Positions 16,850 through 26,551 of a stretch of DNA of 64,000 bases are shown here, in pieces. Position numbers and translations under genes: made by a program. The DNA comes from Kiritimatiellota bacterium (GTDB lineage: Bacteria; Verrucomicrobiota; Kiritimatiellia; JAAZAB01). The notes under the pieces were generated by a model. It worked only from the letters and a program-made list of their open reading frames with translations, was not told the DNA's origin and did no database searches. Position 1 is the first letter of the stretch, and each line of letters starts with the position of its first letter. Location: the NCBI GenBank assembly GCA_026398415.1, contig JAPLSY010000020.1, positions 1 to 64,000 of the forward strand, read 5' to 3'.

Positions 16850-19810
16850 TCACGGACCGAACAGGCCCGGCAGTGGCGCGAACGGTTGTTGGGTCGGCTG
16901 GACCAGTTTCTGGAAGCCTTCCATGCTGCGCAGGGGATCGAGGCGGGTGTCCTTGCGGATCACGTCTTTAAGCGGCTCGCCGCCGCAGGCAACGGCCTGA
17001 CGCAAGGATTGGAGGGCGCGGTCATTCTGCCCCATCTGGGACTGCGCGCAGGCCAGTTCCAACCATGCGCGCGGATCGCTCTTTTCCCGCAGGAGGTAGC
17101 GTTGGTAGGCCTCGGCGATCAGCGGCCAACGTGGCGGATTGGAAGCTAACTCGGCCACTTTCAGGTAGGCCTGGGGCGGGATATTCGAATTGTTCAGCAC
17201 CTGCAGGGACAGATCCTGGAATGGCTGTTCGCGGCCCGTGCGCTGGTAAATCGTGGCCAGCTCGAACACCATATCCAGTGTGCCACTGCCTTTCGAGAGC
17301 TGGGCCTGCAGCTGGCTGACCCTATTGTTCATCTGGGCCATATCCTTGATCTGGTTAATGAACCCGGTGATCCGGTCGTTGTTGGGATCGTTGCCTCGGT
17401 TCGTTTCCATGAGCTGGATGGCATCGGCAAACCGGCCCATCTGCAAGTACATGTCGGCCAGGCGGAAGTTGGCCTCCGGACTGGAAGGATACAGGTCCAC
17501 GGCCTGCCGGAAGGCGATTTCCGCCTCGTTCATCATCCGGCGGTAAAGGTACAGGCCGGCAATGGCACAACGCAGTTTGGAAAACGTCTTGCGTGCCACG
17601 ACATCCCGCTGGAATTTCCGGTCCTTTATCAAGCGGTTGAAGTACCAGGCCCAGAAATCCATGTCGTTCTTCACCATTTCGTCGGTCAGCTTGGGCAGCG
17701 GCTCCTTGTTGATCTTCATGATCAGGCCGTGCGGTGAGAGATAGGGATACATCCAGTTGATGACGTAGCTTTCCTCGACGTAGAAGTCGTGCCGCCATTT
17801 GTTGGCCTCGAAGATGGCCTTGCTGATAATCCCGTTGATTTCCATGACGCCCTGCACGCCCTGCACGCTGACCTTGCCGCTCTTGTCAATAGTCACCGCG
17901 GCGTTGGACGCAATGCGCCCGGTACGCACGTCGTTGACATACGACTGGAAGGCCAAGTTGCTGTCCTGCGGCGTGGGAATCCAGATCAGGTCGCCATAGA
18001 GATCGCGCGTGACGTTCATGAAGGTATTGTCGGCCAACGCGTTCTGGGTGATCAACATCACGTCGGCGCGCACCTTGGGGCAGAAGATCATATAAGTGGG
18101 CACGAACCGGCCCGGATCGGTGCCGCCGTAGAAGACGGCGTTGGTTGTCATGGCCGGCGGGAAAGCCGGGTTCGGCAGGGGCGGCTCGCCGGGTTTGAGC
18201 TCCCGCGTGATGGCCTCGGCGCCGCACAACTGGTAGTTGCCGAATTGCCAGCCGAAGTCATGGCCGCGCAATTCCGTGCCGCCGTTGGCCGCGATCATTT
18301 TTTCGTCATACCAGTTCTGCCAGATGCCGCCCAGCGGCGACAGCAGGGTGATGGCCAATGCCAGCGCCAGCACAATGCGGTGCTTGAAAAACCGTTCGAG
18401 GAAAGCCAGGCAGAACAGAAATCCATAGCCTACCCAGATGGCGTAAATGGCGGTGGACTGCACAAACTGTACCTGGGCGATAAAGAGGGACTGGATATCG
18501 TGGGGCGGATTCAGGAGGATCATCATGCCCGGACCGGTAACCAAGAAGGCAATGATCGTGGCCAGCAGCCAAGACCAGTGCCGGCGCCAGATGGAACGGA
18601 AAAAGAAAATCGGCACCAGGGCCAGGAGCGGGATCGGGAACGGGAACTGGTCTTCCAGCTGGCTCAGGAATTCGACGAACTGGGTTACAAAGGCCTTGGG
18701 ATCGAGCGCCGGGCTTAGGGCCTGATACTGTCCGCGAGTGACGGCGTGGCGGAAGCCTTCGAACGTCCGCGGATATCCCCAGTTAATGGGTGGGTTGAAA
18801 TCCGAAGAAATCGGCATGTAGACGAAAAATGACAGACCCAGGAGCACAAAAAGAACCATCGGCACCAGGCGTTTCCATTCCGAGAAAATCTGGCGGGTAA
18901 ATACCCACAGGATGAACGGCGACAACAGCATGACGATGCCCACGGTAATCCAGAACTCACGACGGACGAACTGGCCGAAGGAATATTCCGGAAAAGCGAT
19001 TTGCAGGAGAATAACTGCGCCGATAACCACCAGGCCGGCCGCCAGGCAATCCCGGAACAACCGGCGGTCAGCCGCCCAGAAAATCATCATGAGCCCCGGC
19101 ACCATCAGCATGATCGGCTGGCAATTGGTGAAGGTCACGCCGAACAGCGCCGCAATCCAGTAAAGCAAGCGGTCCTCATGGGGCCGGCGTAGCCAGACAT
19201 AGGCCAGCGTCAGGATCAACACATGCAGGAAGGTGTTCAGGCTGTACACTTCGGCAATCACGCATTGCGACCAGATAAATGGGCAGAATGCCAAGATCAG
19301 TCCGGCTGCTAAACCGCTGGCCCAGCTTATGATTTTTTCCACCGTAGTGGCCGATTCAGGATCGTCCTCATGCCGGAATGTGCGCAGGAGGTCGCGTCCG
19401 GAACGGCTGATGAGCAGTGTCACGGTGGCACAACAGAGCGCGCCGAAAAAGCCCGACATGCAATTGACGGCCCAGGCTGGATTGGGATGCCCCCAGTAGC
19501 GGACAAAGAAGAAGATACGGCAGAAGATCCAGCCGAGAATCGTCCAGAGCGGATAGCCGGGCGGGTGGGGCACACCCAGGTTGGCCGCGCCCGTGACCAA
19601 CTCGCCCGAGTCCTCCAGCGTGACCGTGGGCGCCTGGGTCAGCACATAGAACACCTGCGCGATGACATAGGTGATGCCGAACGCCAGCCAATCGTACTTT
19701 TTAAAGAAAGCAACCGGCTTGATCCAAGCAGATTCTGCCGGTTTTTGAGAAATGGGCGGTGCCGGCGCCGGTGTCGGTACGGAACGTCCTTTCTGCTTGG
19801 CTTTCCCCAT
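16850..19810 (-). CDS. DUF2723 polytopic membrane protein with TPR C-terminus
   Basis: 986 residues from the ATG at 19810. After a short cytoplasmic stretch, about a dozen membrane segments begin near residue 45. VTLEDSGELVTGAANLGVPH and PPGYPLWTIL form the DUF2723 signature, related to protein O-mannosyltransferase-type GT-C glycosyltransferases, with an early acidic pair. A large extracytoplasmic domain and then TPR-like helices (about 790-980, for example YPSSPEANFRLADMYLQMGR) follow. A GT-C transferase using a polyprenyl-phosphate sugar is inferred. The polyprenol-phosphate glycosyltransferase at 27.7 kb could make such a donor. Confidence 0.8.
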   Translation of the reverse strand: MGKAKQKGRSVPTPAPAPPISQKPAESAWIKPVAFFKKYDWLAFGITYVIAQVFYVLTQAPTVTLEDSGELVTGAANLGVPHPPGYPLWTILGWIFCRIFFFVRYWGHPNPAWAVNCMSGFFGALCCATVTLLISRSGRDLLRTFRHEDDPESATTVEKIISWASGLAAGLILAFCPFIWSQCVIAEVYSLNTFLHVLILTLAYVWLRRPHEDRLLYWIAALFGVTFTNCQPIMLMVPGLMMIFWAADRRLFRDCLAAGLVVIGAVILLQIAFPEYSFGQFVRREFWITVGIVMLLSPFILWVFTRQIFSEWKRLVPMVLFVLLGLSFFVYMPISSDFNPPINWGYPRTFEGFRHAVTRGQYQALSPALDPKAFVTQFVEFLSQLEDQFPFPIPLLALVPIFFFRSIWRRHWSWLLATIIAFLVTGPGMMILLNPPHDIQSLFIAQVQFVQSTAIYAIWVGYGFLFCLAFLERFFKHRIVLALALAITLLSPLGGIWQNWYDEKMIAANGGTELRGHDFGWQFGNYQLCGAEAITRELKPGEPPLPNPAFPPAMTTNAVFYGGTDPGRFVPTYMIFCPKVRADVMLITQNALADNTFMNVTRDLYGDLIWIPTPQDSNLAFQSYVNDVRTGRIASNAAVTIDKSGKVSVQGVQGVMEINGIISKAIFEANKWRHDFYVEESYVINWMYPYLSPHGLIMKINKEPLPKLTDEMVKNDMDFWAWYFNRLIKDRKFQRDVVARKTFSKLRCAIAGLYLYRRMMNEAEIAFRQAVDLYPSSPEANFRLADMYLQMGRFADAIQLMETNRGNDPNNDRITGFINQIKDMAQMNNRVSQLQAQLSKGSGTLDMVFELATIYQRTGREQPFQDLSLQVLNNSNIPPQAYLKVAELASNPPRWPLIAEAYQRYLLREKSDPRAWLELACAQSQMGQNDRALQSLRQAVACGGEPLKDVIRKDTRLDPLRSMEGFQKLVQPTQQPFAPLPGLFGP

Positions 19811-19971
19811 AGGGTGCGATTCCTCGTGATTCCAAGAAAGCAATTGAAAACGCATCCTACAAAGTTGCCATGAACAGGTCAATAGCCTAAATCAATATGT
19901 AAATCAATATGTTGGCCAGAGAGGGGGCCACGATGTACCTCTCGCCCAGGGGGCATAAATGAAAATACGTA

Positions 19972-19999
19972 TTGACATAATGGGCGGGGATGGTAAAAT
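19972..19999 (+). promoter_or_regulatory. Putative sigma-70-type promoter
   Basis: TTGACA (19972-19977) and TAAAAT (19994-19999) are separated by 16 bases, about 50 bases before the ATG at 20048. A GAGGAG site sits just before that ATG. An overlapping TATAAT at 19999 has poor spacing. Confidence 0.5.
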
Positions 20000-20047
20000 A
20001 TAATTGTCTATAGGAATTGTTTTCGTCTGAAATGAGGAGATCATATT

Positions 20048-21166
20048 ATGCATAATCGACAAATTGGTTTTTTGTGCTATTTGCTTGCGGTAACGGCCGG
20101 TATCGGCGGATATGTCATGGCCGCTGACTATTCCCAGCATGAAGATTTTGGAACAAAGAAACCCGGAGACATTGTCGGGTTCACGGCAACTCCGCCCGGC
20201 AAAGTTTTGACCGGCATGGTTAATGAACCCGGAGGTTTTATCTGGGTTGGAGGACTGGCAAGATGGGATGGCACCATTCCCGACAACTTCGCAGGAACAC
20301 ACGGCGGCCGGTTTTCCGGAACTTACCTGCCGCCACTGGGCGGTCCCGGCACGCACATCTATACATGGGAAGCCGACACCAAAGCGCTGGTTTCGAAGAT
20401 TAGAGTAAAGATAAAAAATCATACGAAGCTTACTTATGACGGATTAAATTCGGACGGTTATTTTGAATGCCAAATTATTCCCGCCTGTTATCATGCTTCC
20501 GATTACAACTGGAAGTATGAATGGATTTTACCGGGCTTGAATAACCCGCAAGTCAGTTTTGTCAATCCGACCGGCTCCGAAACAGCCATTGCCAAGGCGC
20601 ATTGGTATTCCACGAGCAGCAATCCTCTTAATTATGATGCCGCGGTCTACAAAATCTATTGCGAGGCGACTGTTGATGGAACTCTTTATGTCAACGAGGC
20701 GGAGGAATATTTCTATGTGGAAGTATACAACCCGGCCGGATATTGCGAACGCCCGGTCTGCACCTACATGGACTTTACCTATACCAAGGAAAAAGGGAAA
20801 TACACGGTAACCGGTATCGAAACATGGGCAAGAGAAGATGCAGCGCCTTACAATCAGTATGCTTCCTCATCGCAGTTTTATCAAAAAGTTGAAGCCCACG
20901 AGCAGCAACATAAGGTGGATTATAATAATGGCTTTGCCGGCCATGTGTTCTACAGTGCCGAGGAGTTTGCGCCCCAAATTATCGGCCTCCAAAGTTCGAA
21001 CTGGGGACAATTACAGACAACCGTAAAACAGAAATTTAACCAGTATTGCGCCGCGGAAGAGTTGGAAATGGATTCCCTGTTCAATACCATTGAAGACAGG
21101 GCCTTTGCCATATCGGATGCCATCACTCCCTTTTTGGTTTATCAACGCGGTGGTGCAGGGTTGTAA
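20048..21166 (+). CDS. Exported protein with HEQQH motif, possible zincin metallopeptidase
   Basis: 372 residues. The N-terminus (LCYLLAVTAGIGGYVMA) is a signal peptide with likely cleavage after AMA-type residues near 25. The middle is beta-rich with Cys residues. Near the C-terminus is VEAHEQQHKVDYNNGF, where H284-E285 and H288 form an HExxH zinc motif. It is followed by acidic EEFAPQ, which could offer a third ligand. No family was recognised. The local GC is lower than in the flanks. It is followed by another exported protein 18 bases later. Confidence 0.6.
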   Translation: MHNRQIGFLCYLLAVTAGIGGYVMAADYSQHEDFGTKKPGDIVGFTATPPGKVLTGMVNEPGGFIWVGGLARWDGTIPDNFAGTHGGRFSGTYLPPLGGPGTHIYTWEADTKALVSKIRVKIKNHTKLTYDGLNSDGYFECQIIPACYHASDYNWKYEWILPGLNNPQVSFVNPTGSETAIAKAHWYSTSSNPLNYDAAVYKIYCEATVDGTLYVNEAEEYFYVEVYNPAGYCERPVCTYMDFTYTKEKGKYTVTGIETWAREDAAPYNQYASSSQFYQKVEAHEQQHKVDYNNGFAGHVFYSAEEFAPQIIGLQSSNWGQLQTTVKQKFNQYCAAEELEMDSLFNTIEDRAFAISDAITPFLVYQRGGAGL

Positions 21167-21184
21167 AGAGAAGCAACCTTTCTC

Positions 21185-21775
21185 ATGATAAAACATTACT
21201 GGCCCCTGATAATTGTCGCTGGAATCATCTCCTCGGCCCTTGCCGAAACACCGCGATCGGTTTCCTGCCAGGCTAACTCGAACATTTTTTATATCATTTT
21301 AGGTCGGGTCAAAGAAATTAAACATATCTCGGGCGAAATATCTCCGCCAAAAGTAATTGAAGAGAATGAGAAGGGCGGCGTAATTAGGCTGTATCCTTCT
21401 TGCAGCATGAAGTTAATTGCTTTTAGCAGATACCGCGCTTTTTTAGTCACCAACGGAATTGCCTCCGAAATCGCTGCCATGAAATACCCTGTTGCATTAT
21501 TAATGGACCAAAGCTTGTCCATCACTAACGATCCAAAAAAAATATCGCTCTTTTACGCCCAAAAGTATGATCCGCCCGCTCCATTCGCCGTTAGTAACCA
21601 ACTTGTCGACAAGTTGGTTTTGAAAGTATCGTGGGAGGATGGCCTTTGCGTCCAGGAAGGCTCCGTAAAATTCAATGCCGTTTTAAAACAGTACAAAATA
21701 ATCCTGCCTACTAATATGGCGCCTTCAAAGTCCCAACCCGGCCAGATCAAGCGCCTTCCTGCGCCCCGCATATAA
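21185..21775 (+). CDS. Exported protein of unknown function
   Basis: 196 residues. MIKHYWPLIIVAGIISSALA is a signal peptide with an ALA cleavage site. The mature part has no recognised motif. It has two Cys residues in the N-terminal third and ends with a basic Pro-rich tail (KSQPGQIKRLPAPRI). It starts 18 bases after the HEQQH protein and shares its lower GC content, so the two are likely co-transcribed. An inhibitor or partner of the preceding protein is possible but unsupported. Confidence 0.55.
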   Translation: MIKHYWPLIIVAGIISSALAETPRSVSCQANSNIFYIILGRVKEIKHISGEISPPKVIEENEKGGVIRLYPSCSMKLIAFSRYRAFLVTNGIASEIAAMKYPVALLMDQSLSITNDPKKISLFYAQKYDPPAPFAVSNQLVDKLVLKVSWEDGLCVQEGSVKFNAVLKQYKIILPTNMAPSKSQPGQIKRLPAPRI

Positions 21776-21845
21776 AAAGGTTGAACACTTTTAATAACAA
21801 TTCTCCTCCCAAAACCGGGAAATAAATATCTGAATATTGCGCAGC

Positions 21846-21863
21846 CCCATCATTATTGATGGG
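21846..21863 (+). other. Hairpin in the 21776-22032 gap
   Basis: CCCATCA-ttat-TGATGGG is a perfect 7-bp stem. No T-run follows, so termination is uncertain. The remainder of this 257-base gap shows no supported gene. Confidence 0.4.
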
Positions 21864-22032
21864 AGAACCATCTGGAAACCCCTGTAGGATTGGGTTAATC
21901 AACAACTCATCCAACAAGAAGGCAACCTGGCCATGAATAGGAAACAGGAGTGTCCGCCTGATGGAAACATGTTTTGAAATAGACAACGACATCCATCAAA
22001 ATCCATCTCCGATAACAACAGCCAGTTTTCAA

Positions 22033-24375
22033 ATGCGTAAGAAATATTATAAAGCGGCAATCATTTTCTGGTTATGCCTTGCCATAGTTGTGACGGCTGT
22101 TGCCGGAACTCCATCCAAGGAAACGGAAGAGGCCGGCCTCTGGGAAGAACTGATGTTCAGCCATATCCGTAAAATGGCGGAGGGAACATTCAGCAAAAAC
22201 GATCTTGCCGCCTGCGAAGCTTTTTTGGCTAAAGCGGAACCTGTGGATCGTCAGAAATGGCTTGTGATCCTGGCGCGATATCAGATTAGGATGGATCATG
22301 ATCCGTTGGGAGCCTTGAAGACGGTGGGGCCGGTGTTGGTCGGAGAGGATAAGGCAGGGCAATGGCAGGCGGCTCAGGCGGACGCGGAACAAAAAGAAGA
22401 AACTCAAGGAGATCCGGCCGCCAAACGCGGCGGGGCAGGAACCAGGCCGGCGCATTTGCTGGCCCCGTTTCCGCCTGTGGCGGAATGGTCCATTGATTCC
22501 ATTAACGCGGAATGCGCCGTGGAGGCTTTACAAGCGCATCTGGCGTTGAAGGAATATGAGACGGCCATGGATCAAGTCAGATTTATGGGGCCGAAGTTGG
22601 AAAAGCTGGCGCGGGTATTGGCCAGCGAATGCGGGGGTGACTTGCTTACGGCGATGCAGAGGTATGATCAAGCCGTACGATTTTATGAGTATGCCCTAAA
22701 GTGGCTGTGGGACCAGCGCAAAGAGCCGTTGCCGGTATTACCCGGAGTTAAAAAGGTGACCCGCCAAAAGAGTTTACAACGGGTCGTACCGGCGGGGAAG
22801 ACAAAGACCACGGCCTTGATCTCGGGAAGTCCGGAAACGGACACAGGCGGCCAACTGTTATTACGTCCTTGGACTGGTGATGAAGAATATCTTCGCGAAC
22901 GCATCACGGCCTCGATGGTGAACGCGCTGCGGTTATGGGACATCGAGCGGTATGGCGAAGACTTTGTATTGTATCGCGAAGCGGAACAAATGCGGCGCGA
23001 AGAAGCACGGTACTTGGAGGCATACCTGGCCTATAGGGAAACCGAGCAGAAATATGCGGAAACGATGTTTGGGGAAGCGGCGCGGGCGTATGGAATCAAA
23101 TGTCTGTGGGCGTTGGCGGAGCCTGGAAACGCAGAACAGGCTCGAAAAACGATTAGGAAGATGGAAGAAACATTAAATATCAATCGTAAACAGCAGACGG
23201 CATTCAGACGGAAGAAACTTTCTTCAGAGGAGGCCCTGGCGATTCAAAATAAGATTGCGGAATGCGAACGGAAGCTGGCAAGTATGAATTTAGTGCCGCT
23301 CGGCAAGGCGGCGGCCAAGGCGGCCGGAGAGGCGACGAACGAATGTATCGCGGCGAAGGAGTTCGGCTTATATCGCGGGGAAGTGATCGAGGCAAAGGCG
23401 GATTATTGCCTGGAGATTCTATATGATCCTGAAGTGGCGACCGACTGGTATAATCGGGCGCTTGCCTGGTTTGATAAGGCGGAGAAAATGACCATGGATC
23501 TGGACTCTTTACAGGTGCCGGAAAAGTCCCAAGCCGTAAGTGCGCCGCCGCCGGAGATGAAAACAAAAAATGTAGCATGGGGGAATATAGAATGGGCTAA
23601 ATTGGAAGGCGGTAAAATATTCAATCAAAGGACGTCATCATGGTATCTGCCTTATCATCGCATGATGGCGCAGACCAAGAAAGCGTTGTGTTATTTTATC
23701 ATGGGCAAAACGAAGGAAGCGTTGGAGATGGTAAATATTATCCTGGAAGTAGATGATGCGGAGCGGGCGAATTACAAGGAAGGCATGCCGAACAGTTATT
23801 CGCGGCTGAAAGCAGAGTTTGCACAGGGGCGGATATTCGCGACCGCGGAAGAGTTGAAGTCATTTAACGGCAAGGCGCGGGTAGCGATTATGGTGGCAGA
23901 CTATTATTATGAGATGGAGCAATGGAAAGAAGCGGCCGAACGATATGGCCAGATTGACCGGGAGATGCGTAAGGATTTAAATTTGAAAGCACGGGCCTAT
24001 CTTGACTTTATGTTGGGCAATTGCGTGGTGATGACGGAACATAATGACGACAAGGCGCTCAAGTATTTCGAAAAATTCAGGCAGGAATACAGGAATACAC
24101 CAACCTGGCCGAGGGCGATGATGGCGAGTTTCATGGTGTATCAGAACAAGTGTGAATATGACAAGGCAATGAGCACTTTAAAGGATGTTTATCAGAAGAT
24201 GCCGGACACGGAATGGGGAAAGCGGGCGTATTATCATCAGGGTGAATTTTTGTATGCGACAGGACGACCGGAAGATGCGCAAAAAATATTTGAGACCTGT
24301 CTCAAGCGATATGAAGGCACTTGGCTGGCAAGCGGAGCCGGTCAGTATCTGGAAAGGATCAAAGCCAAGGAATAA
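22033..24375 (+). CDS. Exported TPR-repeat protein
   Basis: 780 residues from the ATG at 22033, chosen because MRKKYYKAAIIFWLCLAIVVTAVAGT is a good signal peptide; the frame extends to 21961 without one. The mature part is almost wholly helical. The last 250 residues contain TPR-like units (KARVAIMVADYYYEMEQWKE, AYYHQGEFLYATGRPEDAQK). Gly/Ala-poor, Lys/Glu-rich composition and lower GC match the two preceding genes. It likely scaffolds an envelope complex. The family is not recognised. Confidence 0.65.
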   Translation: MRKKYYKAAIIFWLCLAIVVTAVAGTPSKETEEAGLWEELMFSHIRKMAEGTFSKNDLAACEAFLAKAEPVDRQKWLVILARYQIRMDHDPLGALKTVGPVLVGEDKAGQWQAAQADAEQKEETQGDPAAKRGGAGTRPAHLLAPFPPVAEWSIDSINAECAVEALQAHLALKEYETAMDQVRFMGPKLEKLARVLASECGGDLLTAMQRYDQAVRFYEYALKWLWDQRKEPLPVLPGVKKVTRQKSLQRVVPAGKTKTTALISGSPETDTGGQLLLRPWTGDEEYLRERITASMVNALRLWDIERYGEDFVLYREAEQMRREEARYLEAYLAYRETEQKYAETMFGEAARAYGIKCLWALAEPGNAEQARKTIRKMEETLNINRKQQTAFRRKKLSSEEALAIQNKIAECERKLASMNLVPLGKAAAKAAGEATNECIAAKEFGLYRGEVIEAKADYCLEILYDPEVATDWYNRALAWFDKAEKMTMDLDSLQVPEKSQAVSAPPPEMKTKNVAWGNIEWAKLEGGKIFNQRTSSWYLPYHRMMAQTKKALCYFIMGKTKEALEMVNIILEVDDAERANYKEGMPNSYSRLKAEFAQGRIFATAEELKSFNGKARVAIMVADYYYEMEQWKEAAERYGQIDREMRKDLNLKARAYLDFMLGNCVVMTEHNDDKALKYFEKFRQEYRNTPTWPRAMMASFMVYQNKCEYDKAMSTLKDVYQKMPDTEWGKRAYYHQGEFLYATGRPEDAQKIFETCLKRYEGTWLASGAGQYLERIKAKE

Positions 24376-24454
24376 TAGCGGTTCAGGGATTAGCCGTGTC
24401 ACGGATTTAAAGGCATTCAGGGTTAACCCCGTGTTCCTGTATTTGCTTCGTGTC

Positions 24455-26446
24455 TCATTGCGCCTGCAGCACGCGCACGCCGTAGGGCTTGATGCCACAG
24501 CGGCCCTGTACTTTTTCCCGGTTCCAGATGTCCTCCATGGGGACCGGCAAATCCACAAATTGCTCCTGACCGGCGTAGCTCAGCAGGAAGATGAAACGCC
24601 GCCCATCGGCAGCGCTGCGCTCGACAATCTCCAGGTTTTCATTCACCGGCGCATCCAAAATTGGTTTTACGCCGGCTTCCGCGCACAAGTCGCCAAGGAG
24701 TGCCATGTAGAAACGTTCCTCGGCGAATGTCGTCACATAAATCGCCCGGCCCCGGCCGAACTTCCGCACCGTGACCGCTGGCGTCTGTGCAAACCACGCG
24801 CTGACATACTCGCCCAGCGACTCGGCCCCTTGTAGCACCGGCAGATCGTAGAACAGTCCGCCATCGAACTTTGCGCCCCGATACAGAAACGCGACCGGCT
24901 CCTTGGTTGCCGAGGTGGCAAACTCCCGCACATTTACCCCAAACATCGCGAACAGCGCCGGATGCAAACGCTCGGGGTAGATTGCCGCCTCCATGTTTTT
25001 AATGCCGCTGGCCGGATGCCACACGAGCGTGCCCCCGTTACGGACATACTGCGCCAGTTTTTCCGCCAATTCGTCGTCAACCGGCGAGAGCTGCGAAACC
25101 ACCAGCACCTTATACGCGCCGAAATCGCCATTGCGCCCGACCGCGTCGCAATTTAAATGCCGCTTGCGGATCGCGCGGCGGATTCTGGTGTAATGTTCCA
25201 TATAGAGACAGCGACTGCCCTGCCAGGACGAGTCCGTTTCCTCCACCCAGGTTGTGGGCATATCGAAGAGCGTCGCAATCTGGCTCGCCACAGTCGTTCC
25301 TTTCAGCAGCGGCCAGAGACGCTGCAAGCGCTTACCCGTCTCCGCCACCTCCGCATAGATGCGCTTGGGCCGCCCGTCATAATCCGTGATCGAGCCATGG
25401 CTCTGCTCGGCCCCGAAAGGGCAGGCGCACCAACGGAAATAGTAAAGCCCATCCGCCCCATGGCCCACCGCGTGCAGCGTCAACCGCATCACTTCCCCGG
25501 GCGCCGGCGTATTTTCCCCGGCCCCCGCAACCGCGTGCGCCCCGTTTCTTAACTCATGTACCGCAAAATTTTTCTTCTTGTAACTGCGCACGTTGGCCAG
25601 TCCGTATTCCACCGGCCACGGCTTGCCGTATGGCGGGTAGTAATTCGTTCCGCACGCGTCCAGCGACTTGGCCGCCGCATAGTAGTCCGTTCGGTGATTC
25701 CACGTCTGAAAGTTGGTCGTGATCGGTTCCCTGGCCCCGTGCTTGCGCAGTGCGCCCGCATGCAAGCCGATCATCTCCACATTGCAATCGCTGCGGAAGC
25801 GCCGCCAGTTCATCAGGTGGGCCGGGCTGTGAACGGTTTCGCTCACGCGCGGCGTCGGTACCTGGGCGAAGTGGCTGTATTCCAAATTCCAGAACACATT
25901 GCCCCACGCCTGGTTCAGCCGCTCGATCTTCCCATACCGCGAACGCAGCCAGACTTGGAATCGTTCCCGGCAGATCGGACAATGGCAATCCGGTTCACTG
26001 CCATACTCGTTATCCAGGTGCCAGCCGAGGATGAACTCTTTCCCGGCATAATGTTCCGCCAGCTTTGCCGCCAGCGTTAGTGCCTTCTCCCGATACCAGG
26101 CATGATTGATGCAAAAACTATACCGGCTGCCGAACTCCAAGCGGATGCCTGCATCCGTTTCCAGTTTGACGGAGGGGTCTTTCTCCACCAGCCAGGCGGG
26201 CGCCGTCCGGAACGGCGGACACATCAGCAGCCGGATTTCTCTCCGGATCGCCAGGGCCGCAAAGCGATCCATCCACGCAAAGTCGTATTGTCCATCCGAG
26301 GGCTCGAACCGTGTCCAGGCAAACTCGCCCACCCGCAGTGCCGTAATCGCCGCGGCCGCCATCATGTCCAGATCGTGTTCCCACCGGTTCACTTCGCGTT
26401 GTTCCGGGTAATACGCCGCCCCGAACGGCATTATCGAATTGCTCAT
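24455..26446 (-). CDS. Beta-galactosidase, GH42 family
   Basis: 663 residues. The barrel starts GAAYYPEQREVNRWEHDL. GWHLDNEYGS carries the N-E acid/base pair (E147), and AVHELRNGAH places E298 in the nucleophile position. The zinc cluster of GH42 is present: C112 and DCHCPIC (C154, C156, C159). A trimerisation domain (about 395-600) and a small C-terminal beta domain follow. GH42 enzymes hydrolyse beta-galactosides, or in some cases arabinopyranosides. No signal peptide is present. It converges with the TPR gene. Confidence 0.92.
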   Translation of the reverse strand: MSNSIMPFGAAYYPEQREVNRWEHDLDMMAAAAITALRVGEFAWTRFEPSDGQYDFAWMDRFAALAIRREIRLLMCPPFRTAPAWLVEKDPSVKLETDAGIRLEFGSRYSFCINHAWYREKALTLAAKLAEHYAGKEFILGWHLDNEYGSEPDCHCPICRERFQVWLRSRYGKIERLNQAWGNVFWNLEYSHFAQVPTPRVSETVHSPAHLMNWRRFRSDCNVEMIGLHAGALRKHGAREPITTNFQTWNHRTDYYAAAKSLDACGTNYYPPYGKPWPVEYGLANVRSYKKKNFAVHELRNGAHAVAGAGENTPAPGEVMRLTLHAVGHGADGLYYFRWCACPFGAEQSHGSITDYDGRPKRIYAEVAETGKRLQRLWPLLKGTTVASQIATLFDMPTTWVEETDSSWQGSRCLYMEHYTRIRRAIRKRHLNCDAVGRNGDFGAYKVLVVSQLSPVDDELAEKLAQYVRNGGTLVWHPASGIKNMEAAIYPERLHPALFAMFGVNVREFATSATKEPVAFLYRGAKFDGGLFYDLPVLQGAESLGEYVSAWFAQTPAVTVRKFGRGRAIYVTTFAEERFYMALLGDLCAEAGVKPILDAPVNENLEIVERSAADGRRFIFLLSYAGQEQFVDLPVPMEDIWNREKVQGRCGIKPYGVRVLQAQ

Positions 26447-26551
26447 TTCATTCCCCTGTTTGGCTGATGCAAAGCCGCAAGTGTAACCAGTGAAAAGCTA
26501 TGCAAAAATTAACTTGGATGCCGCGTGAGGCTTGCCACGCTTCTGGTATGG

